Positions 1 through 11,028 of a stretch of 64,000 nucleotides of DNA are shown here, piece after piece. A model generated the notes under the pieces. The model made no database searches and was not told where the DNA came from. It was given only the letters and a program-made list of their open reading frames with translations. The stretch covers positions 1 through 64,000 of the forward strand of contig JAGHQL010000042.1 in the NCBI GenBank assembly GCA_020080175.1, read 5' to 3'. A program made the translations under genes and the position numbers. How positions within the stretch are numbered: the stretch's first letter is position 1; each line of letters starts with the position of its first letter. The DNA is from Glutinoglossum americanum (taxonomy: Eukaryota > Ascomycota > Geoglossomycetes > Geoglossales > Geoglossaceae).

Positions 1-996
1 CTCGAAATGATAATAAAACAAAATGTTGATACCCCGCCGGGTTAGTTTGTGTGAGGCCCCTCTCCGCCCCCCTCCGCCCCCCCCCCCCGGCCCCCCAGGC
101 TTCACCGAACCAAACCCAAAAAAAAAAAAAGAAAAAAAGAACGGGACCCGGGTTTTTTGGCGCGAAAAAAAAAAAAAAAAAAATAAAAAATAAAAACGCA
201 GCCCCCTTTGTGGAACTCTATTCGAATTTTCCAATAATTTTTATTTTTTCTTGTGGAGAATCTTTTAAAAAAATAAAAAAAAAAAAATTGTCCCGACGAT
301 TCTAACCCCCCCCCCTCCCGGGCATAAGGATATATACAACATATTCGCATCTCCCAAAAAACCGAACCCGTGCTTAGAAAAAAAAAAAAACAGCCCGTTC
401 CCCCCTTGCGCCCCCCTGCACGCACTATGCTATATGTATACGTTTTATGCGCAAGGAGGGAGGGGGGGGGAGTGAAACAAAAACCAGAGCGTCGGGTCCC
501 CATCCTCCCCCCCCGGGGAGTAGAGCAGAGCTGGGGCCTAAAATCCGCCCCCGCCTCCCCTCCCCCCAAAAAAAAATAAAAATTAAAAAATAAAAAAAAA
601 AAATACTCCATTGATTTTTCCCCCCCCTCTCCTCGACAGAAAAAAAGTGCAAGGGGGGATATGGGATATGTATCCAAGAAAAGAGGACTGGGGAAAAAAA
701 AAACCACCTGTAACGCCTCCCTCCGTACTCCAAGGGATGGAGAAAAATAGAAAGAAAAAAAATGCAAAAGCGAAAGAGAGAGAGAAAAAAAAAAGTTTGT
801 TTTGAGCGATGGACGACGATACAGTCATAGCCAAGTGCAGACATCCCTGCCCTCCACGTTACCATAAAAGCCCCCCCACCCTATCCATCATGCAGAAACC
901 CTCCCCTTCCCCCCCACCCCAAAAAAGGTTGTTAGAACACAAATAAAAATTAAAAACCCGGTATCGCTGGGGGGAGTCAGGAAAGTGTCAAGAAGA
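1..996. other. Gene-free homopolymer-rich window edge
   Basis: No coding region is supported here. The stretch is dominated by runs of A, T, C and G (for example about 119-182, 563-603 and 785-795 for A, and C-rich runs near 70-90 and 305-320). Long open frames on both strands encode mostly K/F/P/G strings and are by-products of these runs. The right end is the 3' flank of the minus-strand csn12 gene, whose stop codon is at 997-999. The homopolymers could be true biology or partly mis-sized by sequencing; exact lengths should be treated with caution. Confidence 0.7.
120..800. repeat. Cluster of mononucleotide runs (A/T and C/G)
   Basis: At least eight A or T runs of 9 bases or more and several C or G runs of 7 or more lie within about 700 bases. 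Similar clusters recur at 21350-21420, 37880-38370 and 42200-42850, always outside coding exons or inside introns, so this is a genome habit rather than a single element. Confidence 0.8.
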
Positions 997-2915
997 TCAG
1001 ATGCCGGTCCCCGGGAAAGCGTTCCCCTTCATGCTCAGCACCACCTTTCCGTGTTCCCGCGAAATGTAGCCTTTCATGAAGCCCTGGATGGTGACGGAAA
1101 AAAAAAAAAGGTGTCAGCGCGGTGGTCTTTCAATATGGGGAAGGGGAGCTTTTTTTTTTTTTTTCCCTTCTGCGGGGTGTGACGTGTTCTCGTTGACATG
1201 AAAGGCCGAGGGAGGGAAAATTGGGGCGTAAGCGAGGGGCAAAAAAGGGGGGTTGCCTGGGGCAAAGGCAACGACGGGGCTGCAGCACTACGCAAAAACG
1301 TTCGTACCTTATATATCATATTGGCCAGCAAACACTCCACCTCATCCCTCTCCACCCCACCCTTAATCCCAGCCGCCATCCCGATCCCCACCCCAAACTC
1401 CTCCACATCGATCCTCGTCCGCCTCACCTTCTGCCCCTCCTTATCCACGACGAACCCCCCCGCAAGGAACACCTTCCGCAGTAGATTCCGGAGCGCAATG
1501 TCTCTGCCGCGCTCGAGAGTGAGGTAGATTCGTCGCTTTACGAATTGGTCTTCGCCAGCGCTGAGGGCGGCGTCGAAGCCCGCGAGGTCGCCGCGCTTGA
1601 GGGATTGGCAGAGAGGCGAGAAGAGGGCTCTGAGGCGTGGGTAGGGCGACAAGAGGGCGGTTGTGGGTAGAGTGTGGGTCGTTAAAAGGCGGGTGGGGAT
1701 GAGGTATGTTAGGATGAGTCTTTTTTTTTTTTTTGGGTTCAGAGTCAGCGGTGGGTGGTTACGGTGGAATGGACCCCGGTGTTTCACGTAAAGGTGGAGA
1801 TATAAAGTTGATTGGGGGAGGACATACTCTCGGTTCTTCTGGGCATCTTTATGACACATATTCCAAGCCTCAGTAAGATTCTCCTCGGCCTATTTTAGAA
1901 TAGCGGAATGTGTTAGTCACTGGTCGATCCCAGGAGGAAGGTGCGCGGGGCCATTCCACCCACCTTCACGTAGTCTTCCTCCAGGAACCATATCACACCA
2001 ACGTAGTATTTGAATGTCACGATATGAGACTTCGGAAAGGCTTCCAAGGGCGGCATGTCGCTTGAGGAAGCTTGAAGGGCGCGGAGGATGTTTTTGGATA
2101 GGCTTATCGAATTGAGCTGCACGGGGAATTGAGTCAGCAGGAGTTGGGCGTGGGACTCTCCAAACTCCAGAAAATAGCGCGAGTACCTTGAAGTAAGTCT
2201 TGAAAAGTAGATTTGTAGTGTAGTAGAGTCCCCATTTTCTCGATTCCTCAAGTGGCGCCCTAGCCGATCAGGAATTAGCACGACTCGTAGCCTCCAGGAG
2301 ATCGCCAGGGCATGGCAAATCCGCCATTGCATACCTATCACTGATGCATAGAGTGAAAATCCGATTTATGACCCTCGCCGCATCCTCCAACTTTTCGTTC
2401 TTCCCTAGGTCGCCGACAACGTCTTCTTGAAATCCAGAGGTAAATGTATTGACACCTTTCTTGCGAGTAGAGAGCTCGTCCGCCTTGATAGCAAATATCC
2501 TCAAATATTTTCCGGTGACGTACAAACACGGTACGGTCCAGGTTTGAAACCCTCCGTTCGTATATCCTCTGATGAGAGTGTTCGAGAGTTCCTTCCACGC
2601 CTCATAAACACTTATCCAATCGGCATCCACTCCCCTCCCCTCTCTCACCAATCTCTCCGCTGGTAGCAGTTCTCCAATGGCTTTCCACAACGAAGTATAG
2701 ACATCTACCCAAGCCTTGCTCTCAGCATTGGATAGACGGGTAGCGTTGATATGGTAGCGAACATCTGCCTGGATTTTAGACTCATCGCTATCGCGGTAGA
2801 AGCTAATGAGCCGATTGGGGTTGGAGTCGGGGCTGATTGGGAGGAGTGTTGTAGACAGCAGTGGTCCCGACCATATCTGGTGTGCTTCACGGAAGTCCGT
2901 GAACACGTCATCCAT
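997..2915 (-). CDS. csn12: CSN12 / PCID2-Thp1 family PCI-domain protein, six exons
   Basis: Exons on the minus strand: 2335-2915, 2187-2259, 1964-2116, 1828-1889, 1308-1719, 997-1083, giving 455 aa, the usual length of fungal CSN12 homologues. Each junction is GT/AG and keeps frame. The start is ATG at 2915 ([11 protein letters not shown]). Family hallmarks are an N-terminal helical repeat region, the block [18 protein letters not shown] across the first junction, KNILRAL with [11 protein letters not shown] in the middle, and the C-terminal PCI/winged-helix part with [26 protein letters not shown] and a closing [13 protein letters not shown]. The family is related to yeast Thp1 and human PCID2, which act in TREX-2 mRNA export; the fungal name reflects proposed COP9 signalosome links. 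Role here is inferred from family. The last intron (1084-1307) carries A/T homopolymers near both ends. Divergent from rpl20. Confidence 0.9.
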
Positions 2916-3243
2916 TTTGCAATTTGTAGAACGGGGTTGAGTAGGTCAAAGTGTGTAGAAGACCTCTGAGTGCCTTTGTCAATAATACCCGTGTGGCGTT
3001 CTTTCATTAGGGCTTGCACTTTAGAGCTCCTGTCTGATTCCGGTAAGTGGCGCGTTTCGCGGCTCTGCTTTTAGCGCCTTGGCACGCAAGGGCAAGAGCC
3101 CTCTTCGCGCACACTCTAAGCGCAGTCCTCTTGAATTTGGCCTCGCCAAACCTTCAATCGACAACCATTGATATTGACATCGCGACACGAATAGTGAGTA
3201 TTCTACGCAAAACTTCAACGGGTCTAGTGCTAATAGCTTCAAG
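2916..3243. promoter_or_regulatory. Divergent promoter between csn12 and rpl20
   Basis: These 328 bases separate the ATG of csn12 (minus, 2915) and the ATG of rpl20 (plus, 3244). No coding region is seen. A C/T-rich, A-poor stretch precedes rpl20, as expected for a ribosomal protein gene 5' leader; no specific factor site can be named with confidence. Confidence 0.5.
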
Positions 3244-4285
3244 ATGGGTAAGCGGAACTTTTCATACTTTGTTGTGTCTGGATTGCGAAAAGTTCGTTTG
3301 GAGGAGGATAGACGATCGCACCGACGCCGTAAAAGGCTTTGGGTGGGGAGTAGCTGGGTGAAAGGGACGGGGAGGTGCCTGCCGCAGGAGCCGACCGGTG
3401 TGATCGCTGGGAAGTCAGCCTGGAATAAAAACTATCTGGTTTGGCCTTTCCCGCCGGATCAGCTACGATTTTAACGCTATTGATACCGCCACTACCGGAC
3501 CTGGTGCCCGGTACTCCTGGTGAAGTGACTTATCGGATGTGGAACCTGGGAGGGTTCCTGCTTTCGGGTTTTGATATATGCAAGCATTGGAAGGTGAAGC
3601 TGACCTATTTTTTTTTATATCAGGTCGTCTCACAGAATATCAGGTGGTCGGGCGCCATCTGCCATCCGATGCCAATCCAACCCCTAAGCTCTATCGCATG
3701 CGTATTTTCGCACCCAATGATGTCGTCGCCAAATCCCGTTTCTGGTACTTTCTCATGAAGCTCCGCAAAGTCAAGAAGGCAAATGGCGAGATTGTCAGCC
3801 TGAACGTGGTGTGTACAAACATCCTAGAACATGATCTATTCGTGTCCCCTGGTCAATTGAATAACGAAGCTAACAAGCACCTTCAACTAGATTCATGAGA
3901 AACGCCCTCTTAAGGTCAAGAACTTTGGTATTTGGATCCGCTACGATTCACGCTCAGGAACCCATAATATGTATAAGGAATACCGTGAGATGTCTCGAAC
4001 AGATGCTGTAGAAGCTCTTTATCAGGATATGGCGGCAAGACATCGGGCACGTTTCCGGTCGATTCACGTACGTGGCAACTGGATAGCAAATCTATTTTGC
4101 AAAGCAAAGTTGACCCCCCCTCGCAGATCCTGAAAGTGGTTGAAATCGAGAAGACCAGCGACGTCAAGCGACCCTACATCAAGCAACTACTCTCCAAAGA
4201 CCTCAGATTCCCCCTACCACACCGCGTTTCAAAGGGCCTCGGGCAGAAGTTGTTTGTTGGAAAGAGACCATCGACTTTTTATTAG
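3244..4285 (+). CDS. rpl20: 60S ribosomal protein eL20 (L20/L18a), four exons
   Basis: Exons 3244-3247, 3624-3808, 3891-4067, 4127-4285 give 174 aa, the normal size of fungal eL20. The first exon is only four bases (ATGG); splicing over a 376-bp intron yields [15 protein letters not shown]. Diagnostic blocks follow: [55 protein letters not shown] (made by the third junction) and the tail GKRPSTFY. The protein is a structural part of the large ribosomal subunit. A long first intron right after the start codon is common in ribosomal protein genes and often carries regulatory function; I saw no clear snoRNA in it. No oddities in the coding part. Confidence 0.96.
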
Positions 4286-4587
4286 TCTCATTGTGCGTAG
4301 GGATGTTTGTCGAGGGGCAATGCTGGGGCTCTGATCAGCCAGCAGACGCTATAGCCACTGGGGAGTGCTGCTATGGTTAGATAGGATTGTTCAATTGTCT
4401 TCCGCTATGTAGCAAATGGAAAACGTATACAATTCCGTTTGATTATGGCCCAACGGATCATAAGTTAAACTAGTGTTAGCGAGAAGCCGTCATGCACTAC
4501 ATGCCATCCTTGGCAATCGGCACTATATGAACAAACAATGGACTCCCAGCCCTTCTTGAGTTCTGTGATGAACAATATTCTACAAAT
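4286..4587. other. Spacer between rpl20 and the SPRY gene
   Basis: About 300 bases with no supported gene. It must hold the rpl20 3' end and the promoter of the SPRY gene. Nothing specific seen. Confidence 0.6.
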
Positions 4588-5619
4588 ATGTGTTTTGGAC
4601 GTTCGTTGAAAGGCGAAGGGCCTGGCGATCCTATGGCCCGTCCCGTGACCCTGCACAACTCTATGGTGCCTCCTCCACCTTATGTACAAGAGGACGCACC
4701 GGCTCGAATGTATCCACCACCTTCTGACTCTCCGCACAATGGTGCTGGAAACACAGGACAGACAGCTTACCACGACTGGACATCTGTCCCTGACACAGCG
4801 CTGCTTCCCCCACCACCGGCCCTACGCAACGAAACTAGTCCGACTAGCAACGCTGAAGAAGATGTAGCTAATCGCGCTCATAGATTTTGCGATGCCAACC
4901 CCCTCTGGCATCCTCGCAGACTCTCTGAAACGGAGCTCCAGACTATCCAGCGGGGAGCTATTACTCTCATCAAACCGGTCGAATATGTTGGGGATTTGCA
5001 ACAGCCTGCTGCTGGTATTTGGAAAGCGCGCACTTGTATGAGGAGTCAAGACTCATGTCTCCTCAGCACTCTTCCCCTGTACTCAGGTTTGAACGACTCC
5101 CCGTTACGTACAGAGGTGCGCAAGATCATCTATTTCGAATTGAGAATTCTCTCTCTTGGTCGCGGTGGTGCGGCTAGTGAAAGCTCTCTCGCTATTGGCT
5201 TCTGCGCGCAGCCACAGCCAACATGGCGGCTGCCGGGATGGGAACGAGGGAGTCTTGGCGTTCACGGAGATGACGGCCATCGTTACGTCAATGATTCATT
5301 CGGTGGGAAGGACTTCACACGTCCCTTCGAGGCCGGCCAAGTCATAGGCATTGGCATGGTCTTCTCGCTTCCTGATAAGCCGGACTACAATCCCATCCAG
5401 CAACCGCAAGGCGAGGGAATGAAGGTCGAGGTGTTTTTCACTAGGGACGGAAAGAGGGATGGTGAGTGGGATTTGCATGAAGAGCTGGATGCGGAGTTGG
5501 ATGAGGACATCGAAGGATTGGATGGTACGCGGGACTTGTATGCTGCAATTGGCACTTATGGAGCTGTTGAGTTTGAGGCATACTTCGACAGCAAGGATTG
5601 GCTTTGGAAAGGAATATAG
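4588..5619 (+). CDS. SPRY-domain protein with PPxY motif
   Basis: Single exon, 343 aa, ATG at 4588 (a later in-frame ATG at 4633 is possible). The N-terminal ~100 residues are proline-rich and disordered and include PPPPYV (about residue 30), a PPxY motif of the kind that binds WW domains of Rsp5-type ubiquitin ligases. The SPRY fold spans roughly residues 140-335, with the hallmarks FELRIL, AIGFCAQP, WRLPGWERGSLGVHGDDG and an FEAGQVIGIGM segment, followed by VEVFFTRDG and AAIGTYGAVEFEAYF. This resembles the SPRY part of yeast Ssh4/Ear1, adaptors that recruit Rsp5 to membrane cargo, but no transmembrane segment is visible. A soluble Rsp5 adaptor is therefore an inference; the SPRY assignment is firm. 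Confidence 0.85.
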   Translation: MCFGRSLKGEGPGDPMARPVTLHNSMVPPPPYVQEDAPARMYPPPSDSPHNGAGNTGQTAYHDWTSVPDTALLPPPPALRNETSPTSNAEEDVANRAHRFCDANPLWHPRRLSETELQTIQRGAITLIKPVEYVGDLQQPAAGIWKARTCMRSQDSCLLSTLPLYSGLNDSPLRTEVRKIIYFELRILSLGRGGAASESSLAIGFCAQPQPTWRLPGWERGSLGVHGDDGHRYVNDSFGGKDFTRPFEAGQVIGIGMVFSLPDKPDYNPIQQPQGEGMKVEVFFTRDGKRDGEWDLHEELDAELDEDIEGLDGTRDLYAAIGTYGAVEFEAYFDSKDWLWKGI

Positions 5620-6452
5620 ATTGGTTCACCCTGGGGGACTTGTGGTTGGTTTGCTAATACGTCTAATGGTTCCGTATGGCTGACGTCGTATACCTCAGCT
5701 TTTCAACGGCCCGTGAACAGCAGCTGCGCCCTCTAGTGGCATCGTAGGTGGTTCTATGTCCGAACGTGCCATCCTAAACCAAAAAAAGCACACCAGCCCC
5801 TGGAACTGCACTGCAGTTCGCTAAGATCGAAAACCAGTTGAGAATATATCGGTGGAGTCCTTACTTCAATGTTGAAGCACCGCAAAGCCAAAAGCCACCT
5901 CACTTGACTGGATAATGCCTACAATGCCTGAACGTAAAAGGAAGGAGCGTATCATACGCATCTCCTATTTGGAGGTTTAACATCCAGATCGGTTCATAAT
6001 GAAAAGTTGACTGAGTGGAGGAAAGGTTATTGTTTGCCTTGATTCGAGGCTATGTTGGTGTAAATAATGTATCTCATTGCCAGGCTTTTCCTGACCTTCT
6101 TTTCTGTGGTTAATGGACCTTCGAATTAATCTCCTGCCATATCCGGTGGAGAGTGGAGTCTACTCGGGAGTGTATTTCGTGGTCGTTCTTGCCTCCCCCT
6201 AGTGGCTGGGAATGTCTTTACCTTCCGATCTCTCGGGATCCTGCTCATCCATTCCGGAGAGTACAGATCAGCTATTCAAAAGAGCCCGACAGTCTTTCAA
6301 ATCTGTTTTAAAGAATAGCAATATCTCTTCGAGAGAAATTTGACTGCTTTCAAGCCTATTTCCAAGAAAGGCCGACTGGTTTCTCAAAGTGCTTGACCGC
6401 CTTCCTAGGAGATCAGTCAGATATCCAGCAGAATCCGATTTCTGTGCTAGCA
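5620..6452. other. Intergenic spacer, nothing recognised
   Basis: About 830 bases between the SPRY gene and the small unknown gene. No long open frame, RNA gene or repeat is supported. Confidence 0.6.
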
Positions 6453-7101
6453 ATGGACGAAATGGAGTTGTACGCCGACGAACGTTATGTCCTACCACCT
6501 GCAGACGACCGCTCGGGCGCCTCCTCTTCGGTGTCTAGCCGGAGTTCCTCTCGGTCTCCATTGATACTGCTCCCAATGGTAAGCGAAGCAAGATGTTTGT
6601 AGTTGGTGGATCAGCAATCATCTACACGACATCTATATCTATGCCCCTTTTAGTAGCGGTAGCATGCAAAGACAGCTAACTCCATGGCCCTTTAGATAAC
6701 AGAGCCGCTCGACTATCCCCAGTGGTGTAACCGTGTCTCGTCCCTGAAAGATAGATTCAGATATGAAGACCCCCAGGGTTGCACTAGGGATGTAGTTTCG
6801 AAGGTCTTCCAGACGCTGCGGGACTTGTGCATTGGCAATGAGGCTGAAGAGAGTTTGTCGGTAAGTCGAGCTGTTATTTACTACGTACGCTTGCCCCGAA
6901 ATGTTGGACATCCCGGAGTTATTTGTGATGATTTCATAGAGTGATTGCTGGATGTTCTTTGGCCTTGAGTTGCCATACATGCATGACGGAATGGAGTTGG
7001 AGCCTCGACCCTTTACGTTCTTTCGTCGTGCCCGAGTTGCTGTGGTAACTTGCCTGCCCACAGGCAAGTTAAGCTCCCTTTGCCCATCGTCTTTGTTTTG
7101 A
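6453..7101 (+). CDS. Candidate small three-exon gene, unknown family
   Basis: Exons 6453-6578, 6696-6860 and 6940-7101 join in phase to 150 aa. The donors are GTAAGC and GTAAGT and the acceptors TTTAG and CATAG, which are good for this genome. The start ATG begins an acidic then serine-rich N-terminus (MDEMELYADERY, later a run of S and R); exon 2 encodes EPLDYPQWCNRVSSLKDRF and a helical segment; exon 3 encodes SDCWMFFGLELP and a basic patch. I do not recognise a domain. A continuous minus-strand frame overlaps exons 2 and 3 but lacks convincing features. The coherence of three phase-0 exons with strong splice sites is the main support; if exon 3 is wrong the protein would read on into the intron and stop near 6953. 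Confidence 0.42.
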
Positions 7102-7395
7102 CACTACCCTTCAAAGCGACAACAACGCCAACAACACAGCAGCATTATCTAGACTTGTTTCCTTCAGCTAACTTTGTACTTCTTACAACAGGCATTTGAA
7201 GCTTCTTTCTACTTTCACGGGCGAAGTAAGCTCTCGTGTCGATCTAGATCGAATTGCGCATCTTGTTCGCAGCAGCGTTTTGTTGGTGTTCCGTCGTCCC
7301 TGAACGCGCAATCAACAAACAGCAGCAGGAGGCTTATCTCCGCTCAGCTCTCTTCACCAATCGGGAGCGCAAGCAAATGCTACACAACGCGCACA

Positions 7396-10300
7396 ATGGA
7401 AGAACTCGTTGATCTGAGCGACTCTGCTGGTAACACTGCTAAAGATCCTACAGCGGTTCCGTCGGCTTCCCCCACCACAACGTTGAGACTCCATTCCTCA
7501 ACTCGTAATCAACACGGTAGCTCTCTTGAAGGCTCTAGTTTACCTCACCGTGTCGCCACTCCGAGATACATGTCTCCAACGATTGCATCAATGTCCCAGG
7601 CTTCCACCGCACCAGCAACCCAAGCAGAGACACGCAGCACAACGCCAACCCACGGATCAGCATCTCTTAAGGCGATAAAAGCTCGAAATTGGCTCACTAC
7701 TGCTATGTCACTTTCTGGCTTTGGAAGATCTGGCGATGGAGCCCCTCGTGGTAAGAGAGACCGAGTTGTTAGCCACTCTAGCGATAACACCAAGGATCAT
7801 ACAGGAAATCTACGGCCGGAACACTTAGACAAGGTATTCGCAATTGCATTCTTATCGTTAGATTCAAGCTGCTGACCCCTGAACCTTTTCAAACAGACAT
7901 CCCCAGGCGGGCTTCAAAAGACTAGAGGGGCACTTCATCTGGAATTGAGCAAGGCCCTACCAACTGAGAAGGCTCTTCCTAGTCCCCCCGTTGCACAGAT
8001 ACTCACAGCTGAAACTCCTGTTGTTCGACGTGGCCTATTAGACGCTAGTGATCTACCTCTTCGTCGCTCCCCACCGGACAAAGCTGGAGATCCCAATGAA
8101 ACTGAGGATTGGCCTGTACTTCTCCCTCGAAATGCGGCTGGAGCTGCAATGATCCAACAGTTTGCACAAGAAGATGACTCTGGCCCGGATTCTCCATGCG
8201 CGGGCGTTAAGCTGAATGGAGACCAATGGCCGGAGAAGGTTACCCGTTCTGCCGATAGTCTCCCACCTCATGCCTCGACTGCGATGGGTAGTAGAAACGT
8301 TGACCGCAAAGCCGCGGCGGGCTCGGCTGCAGTTCGGGTGCAACGCAAGCCGGTTCCAAGGGCAACCCATCAGACCATCAAGCATATCAAAGATCCCTTG
8401 CGCGATATGACCCCAGGCGCTACAACTATTAAAAAACCCAATGGGGGGACAGCGCGGTTGGACAATTGCGGTCGAGCTAGGAGATCGTCTCTCCGGATAC
8501 CTATTCCCGTCGGCAGCCTTTCAACTGACCTAGGAGCAAAGGTTGTTGGGCCCACAGGTTTCGCGGCTGGGAGGTTAGTGGACTTGAAGCCTCTTTCTGG
8601 TGTATCTGGGAATATTGACCGACCCACATCTCGCGCTCGCACCATGGATAAACTAAGTCGTCTCCCTACCAAGTCTGCAGGCACTCACCACTATCCTGCC
8701 ATTAACGCTGGCGCACAGGTCATACGTGCTGTTAGCCAAAGCCCATCACCGAACCATATAGTCGGCCAGGGGCGCCTAAAGGATGGTACTATCACTAGAA
8801 CAATGCGAGCAACGTCGGAAAATATGGATGGTCAGCAGAAAGAGAATATGGTGCGTAAAGACGCCGTTGGGGCTAGGGGCGATTTAGGGGATGATATGGC
8901 GAGCCACGATCGGCGGGAGCCAAAAGTTGGTGATTTTGTAGACGCGTGCGACAAGCCTTCCACCCTCAGTCTGGACGTCAGTACTAGGGCTAGCGTTGTT
9001 GACGGCCAGCCTCGCCAGCTAGCGAAGCATATCGATCCTGACGCTTACGACTCAAAACTACACGAGAAAAAGCCAGCAGCATCACGAGCTTCTCTATCTT
9101 CAGGCCAGCGCCCGAGTTCAATCCCAACCTTCCGGAAAGCGACCTCTCCTCTGAGTCCTAGCCTTGAGAGGGAAACTGAAGCTATCTCTTTTAAGAAGCA
9201 CGCGAGGACCGCTCGTAACAGCTTTTCTATTTTTGAGGACGAGCAAATCGCTGGGGATGCGGACGTGGATACAGACGACGTGGTTTCTCTTGGGGGAGTG
9301 GCAGTAGCCGATACAGAAGCTCCAACCGTACAAGTAGCGCGTACGTCTCAAATTTCGCGTGGACTCGGACGCAAAGTCAAGACGCCCTCGAAGAACCTAC
9401 CGCAGCTCGGTCCTGTTCTAAGAATCTCCCCCGCAGCGGATACTATCATCATGGGCCAGAGTGGCAAGGAAAATAGGAGTCCCAATTCCGGGCAGGTCTC
9501 CCCAGCTCTCCGCCGCGCGGTGGTTATGAATGAGCTTCGGAAGTCATCTAAACATCTTGATAAATATTTTGCCAAAGAACCTGGCAAACAGTCAGCTACC
9601 ACTGATCGAAAAGCCAGTTCCGAGAAGCCGCTATCCCGTCCGAAATCTGCTGGCTGTGACCTAAAGCAGATTTGCAGTTTTGCAACAGCTAGAGGTCAAA
9701 AGTCGTGGAGCATGGACGCTGCGACCTTGATTCTTAAAAAGGGAAAGACTCCCGTGGGAGAAGCTGTAGTGACCGGTTTAGGGTCTCGCCATGATGATCC
9801 CTTCACTGAATTTCAACAGGAGTTGATGAGAAAGAATAGAGGCCTTGCTGAGCCTCAAGCGAGAGTGCATTTGCAAGATAATCATGAAGATTCGAAACAT
9901 ACACTGGGAACTAGTGGCATAGATAGTGGCAAGCCAGCTGAGACTATTGGGAGAATCGAACCACAGACAAAAGCCGCCGGAGTTGACGCATCGGCACTCT
10001 CTTCCCGGGGCAAAAACCCCACCACTGCTCCACGAGCTGCTCTACGCCCACGGGCACCACATGCGCACATCGATGGGTCTTCTGGAATGACAAGTGTTCG
10101 GAATGCCTTACCGGCGGGAGTGAAGCTGTCTGGTAATAGGCCAAAGGGAAATAGAGTGGCTCACCGACCCCAGCCCATGCCGCTACAGCATACTCCTGCG
10201 AGTGTGAGCTCCTCGAATTCCATTCGTCCCCCGCGAACCTCTTCCCGCGTTGCAGTCCCAGATTATACCACCAGATCCTCACCAGTTGCTGGTATTACGA

Positions 10301-11028
10301 ACAAGAGTAGCATTTCTCCTCAGCCGCCACCCAAGGACTTTGTTGAAGTCCAAAATCGGCTTGGGTCTTCGAGAGGTATCGGGTCAACTCCGCTGGTAAT
10401 TTCAGCCCCGGGAACTTTTGCTCCACCTATGCGGACTAAGGCGGCTGACGGGAAACGATCCTCTGACGCTTCAAAGATTTCCCAAACACCATCCACAAAG
10501 ATTCTTGCGATGACTAAAATACGTGGCCTTTTCCGCAAAAACATTTCACCTATAGACAAGAAATCTACCCTCAAGAAGGGAAAGAAGTTCATGGTCACCG
10601 ATGAAGGAAGTCCTCTAGTTTCTCCGGTGAGCGATAGTGCTACCGCTGGCAAACAAGAACCGAAGCTTAGACAGGACGCTGGATCCTCCGGACCAAACCC
10701 ACACGCTCGTCCGGCGGACCTCGTCTCTGCGTCGTTCCCCACTCCGGGACCCACTCCAGCTCGCCCAAGTGAGATTGCAGAAACTAACGCCCTCGCTATG
10801 AGCCTCCTGAACTCAGCTAGGCATGAACCCGATAGTCCCAAGAAGGAACGCTTACTTGCCCTGGGCAAAGCTATGGTTGATTCGATAACCAATGCCCGGG
10901 ATGCTGAGAAGGCGATGGAAGAAGCGAAGATGGCGGCAACCAATGCTGAAATGTTTTACATGATGGCGAAGAGGAGTGTTCTTGATGTTACAAATATGGT
11001 ACGTGAGTGGAAGGAAAACGAAGCTTAG
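7396..11028 (+). CDS. Large low-complexity protein with KEN box, unknown function
   Basis: Two exons, 7396-7833 and 7897-11028 (63-bp intron), give 1189 aa. ATG at 7396 is the first in frame; upstream in-frame sequence lacks ATG and has a pyrimidine-rich 5' leader. Most of the protein is rich in S, P, T, K and R and looks disordered, with many SP/TP sites typical of cyclin-dependent kinase targets. A KEN box (GKENRSP, K670-N672) is followed by several RxxL motifs; KEN boxes are recognised by the APC/C. The last ~80 residues (from about 1105) are predicted helical, with heptad-like spacing and alternating A/E/K/M, possibly a coiled coil or MIT-like helical hairpin (SLLNSARHEPDSPKKERLLALG). No catalytic domain is seen. 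A cell-cycle-regulated scaffold is only an inference. Confidence 0.75.

Noticed and set aside
102-767. A 221-codon minus-strand open frame at the window edge
   Set aside because: It is made of homopolymer-coded F/K/P/G strings, has equally long rivals in other frames and no domain.
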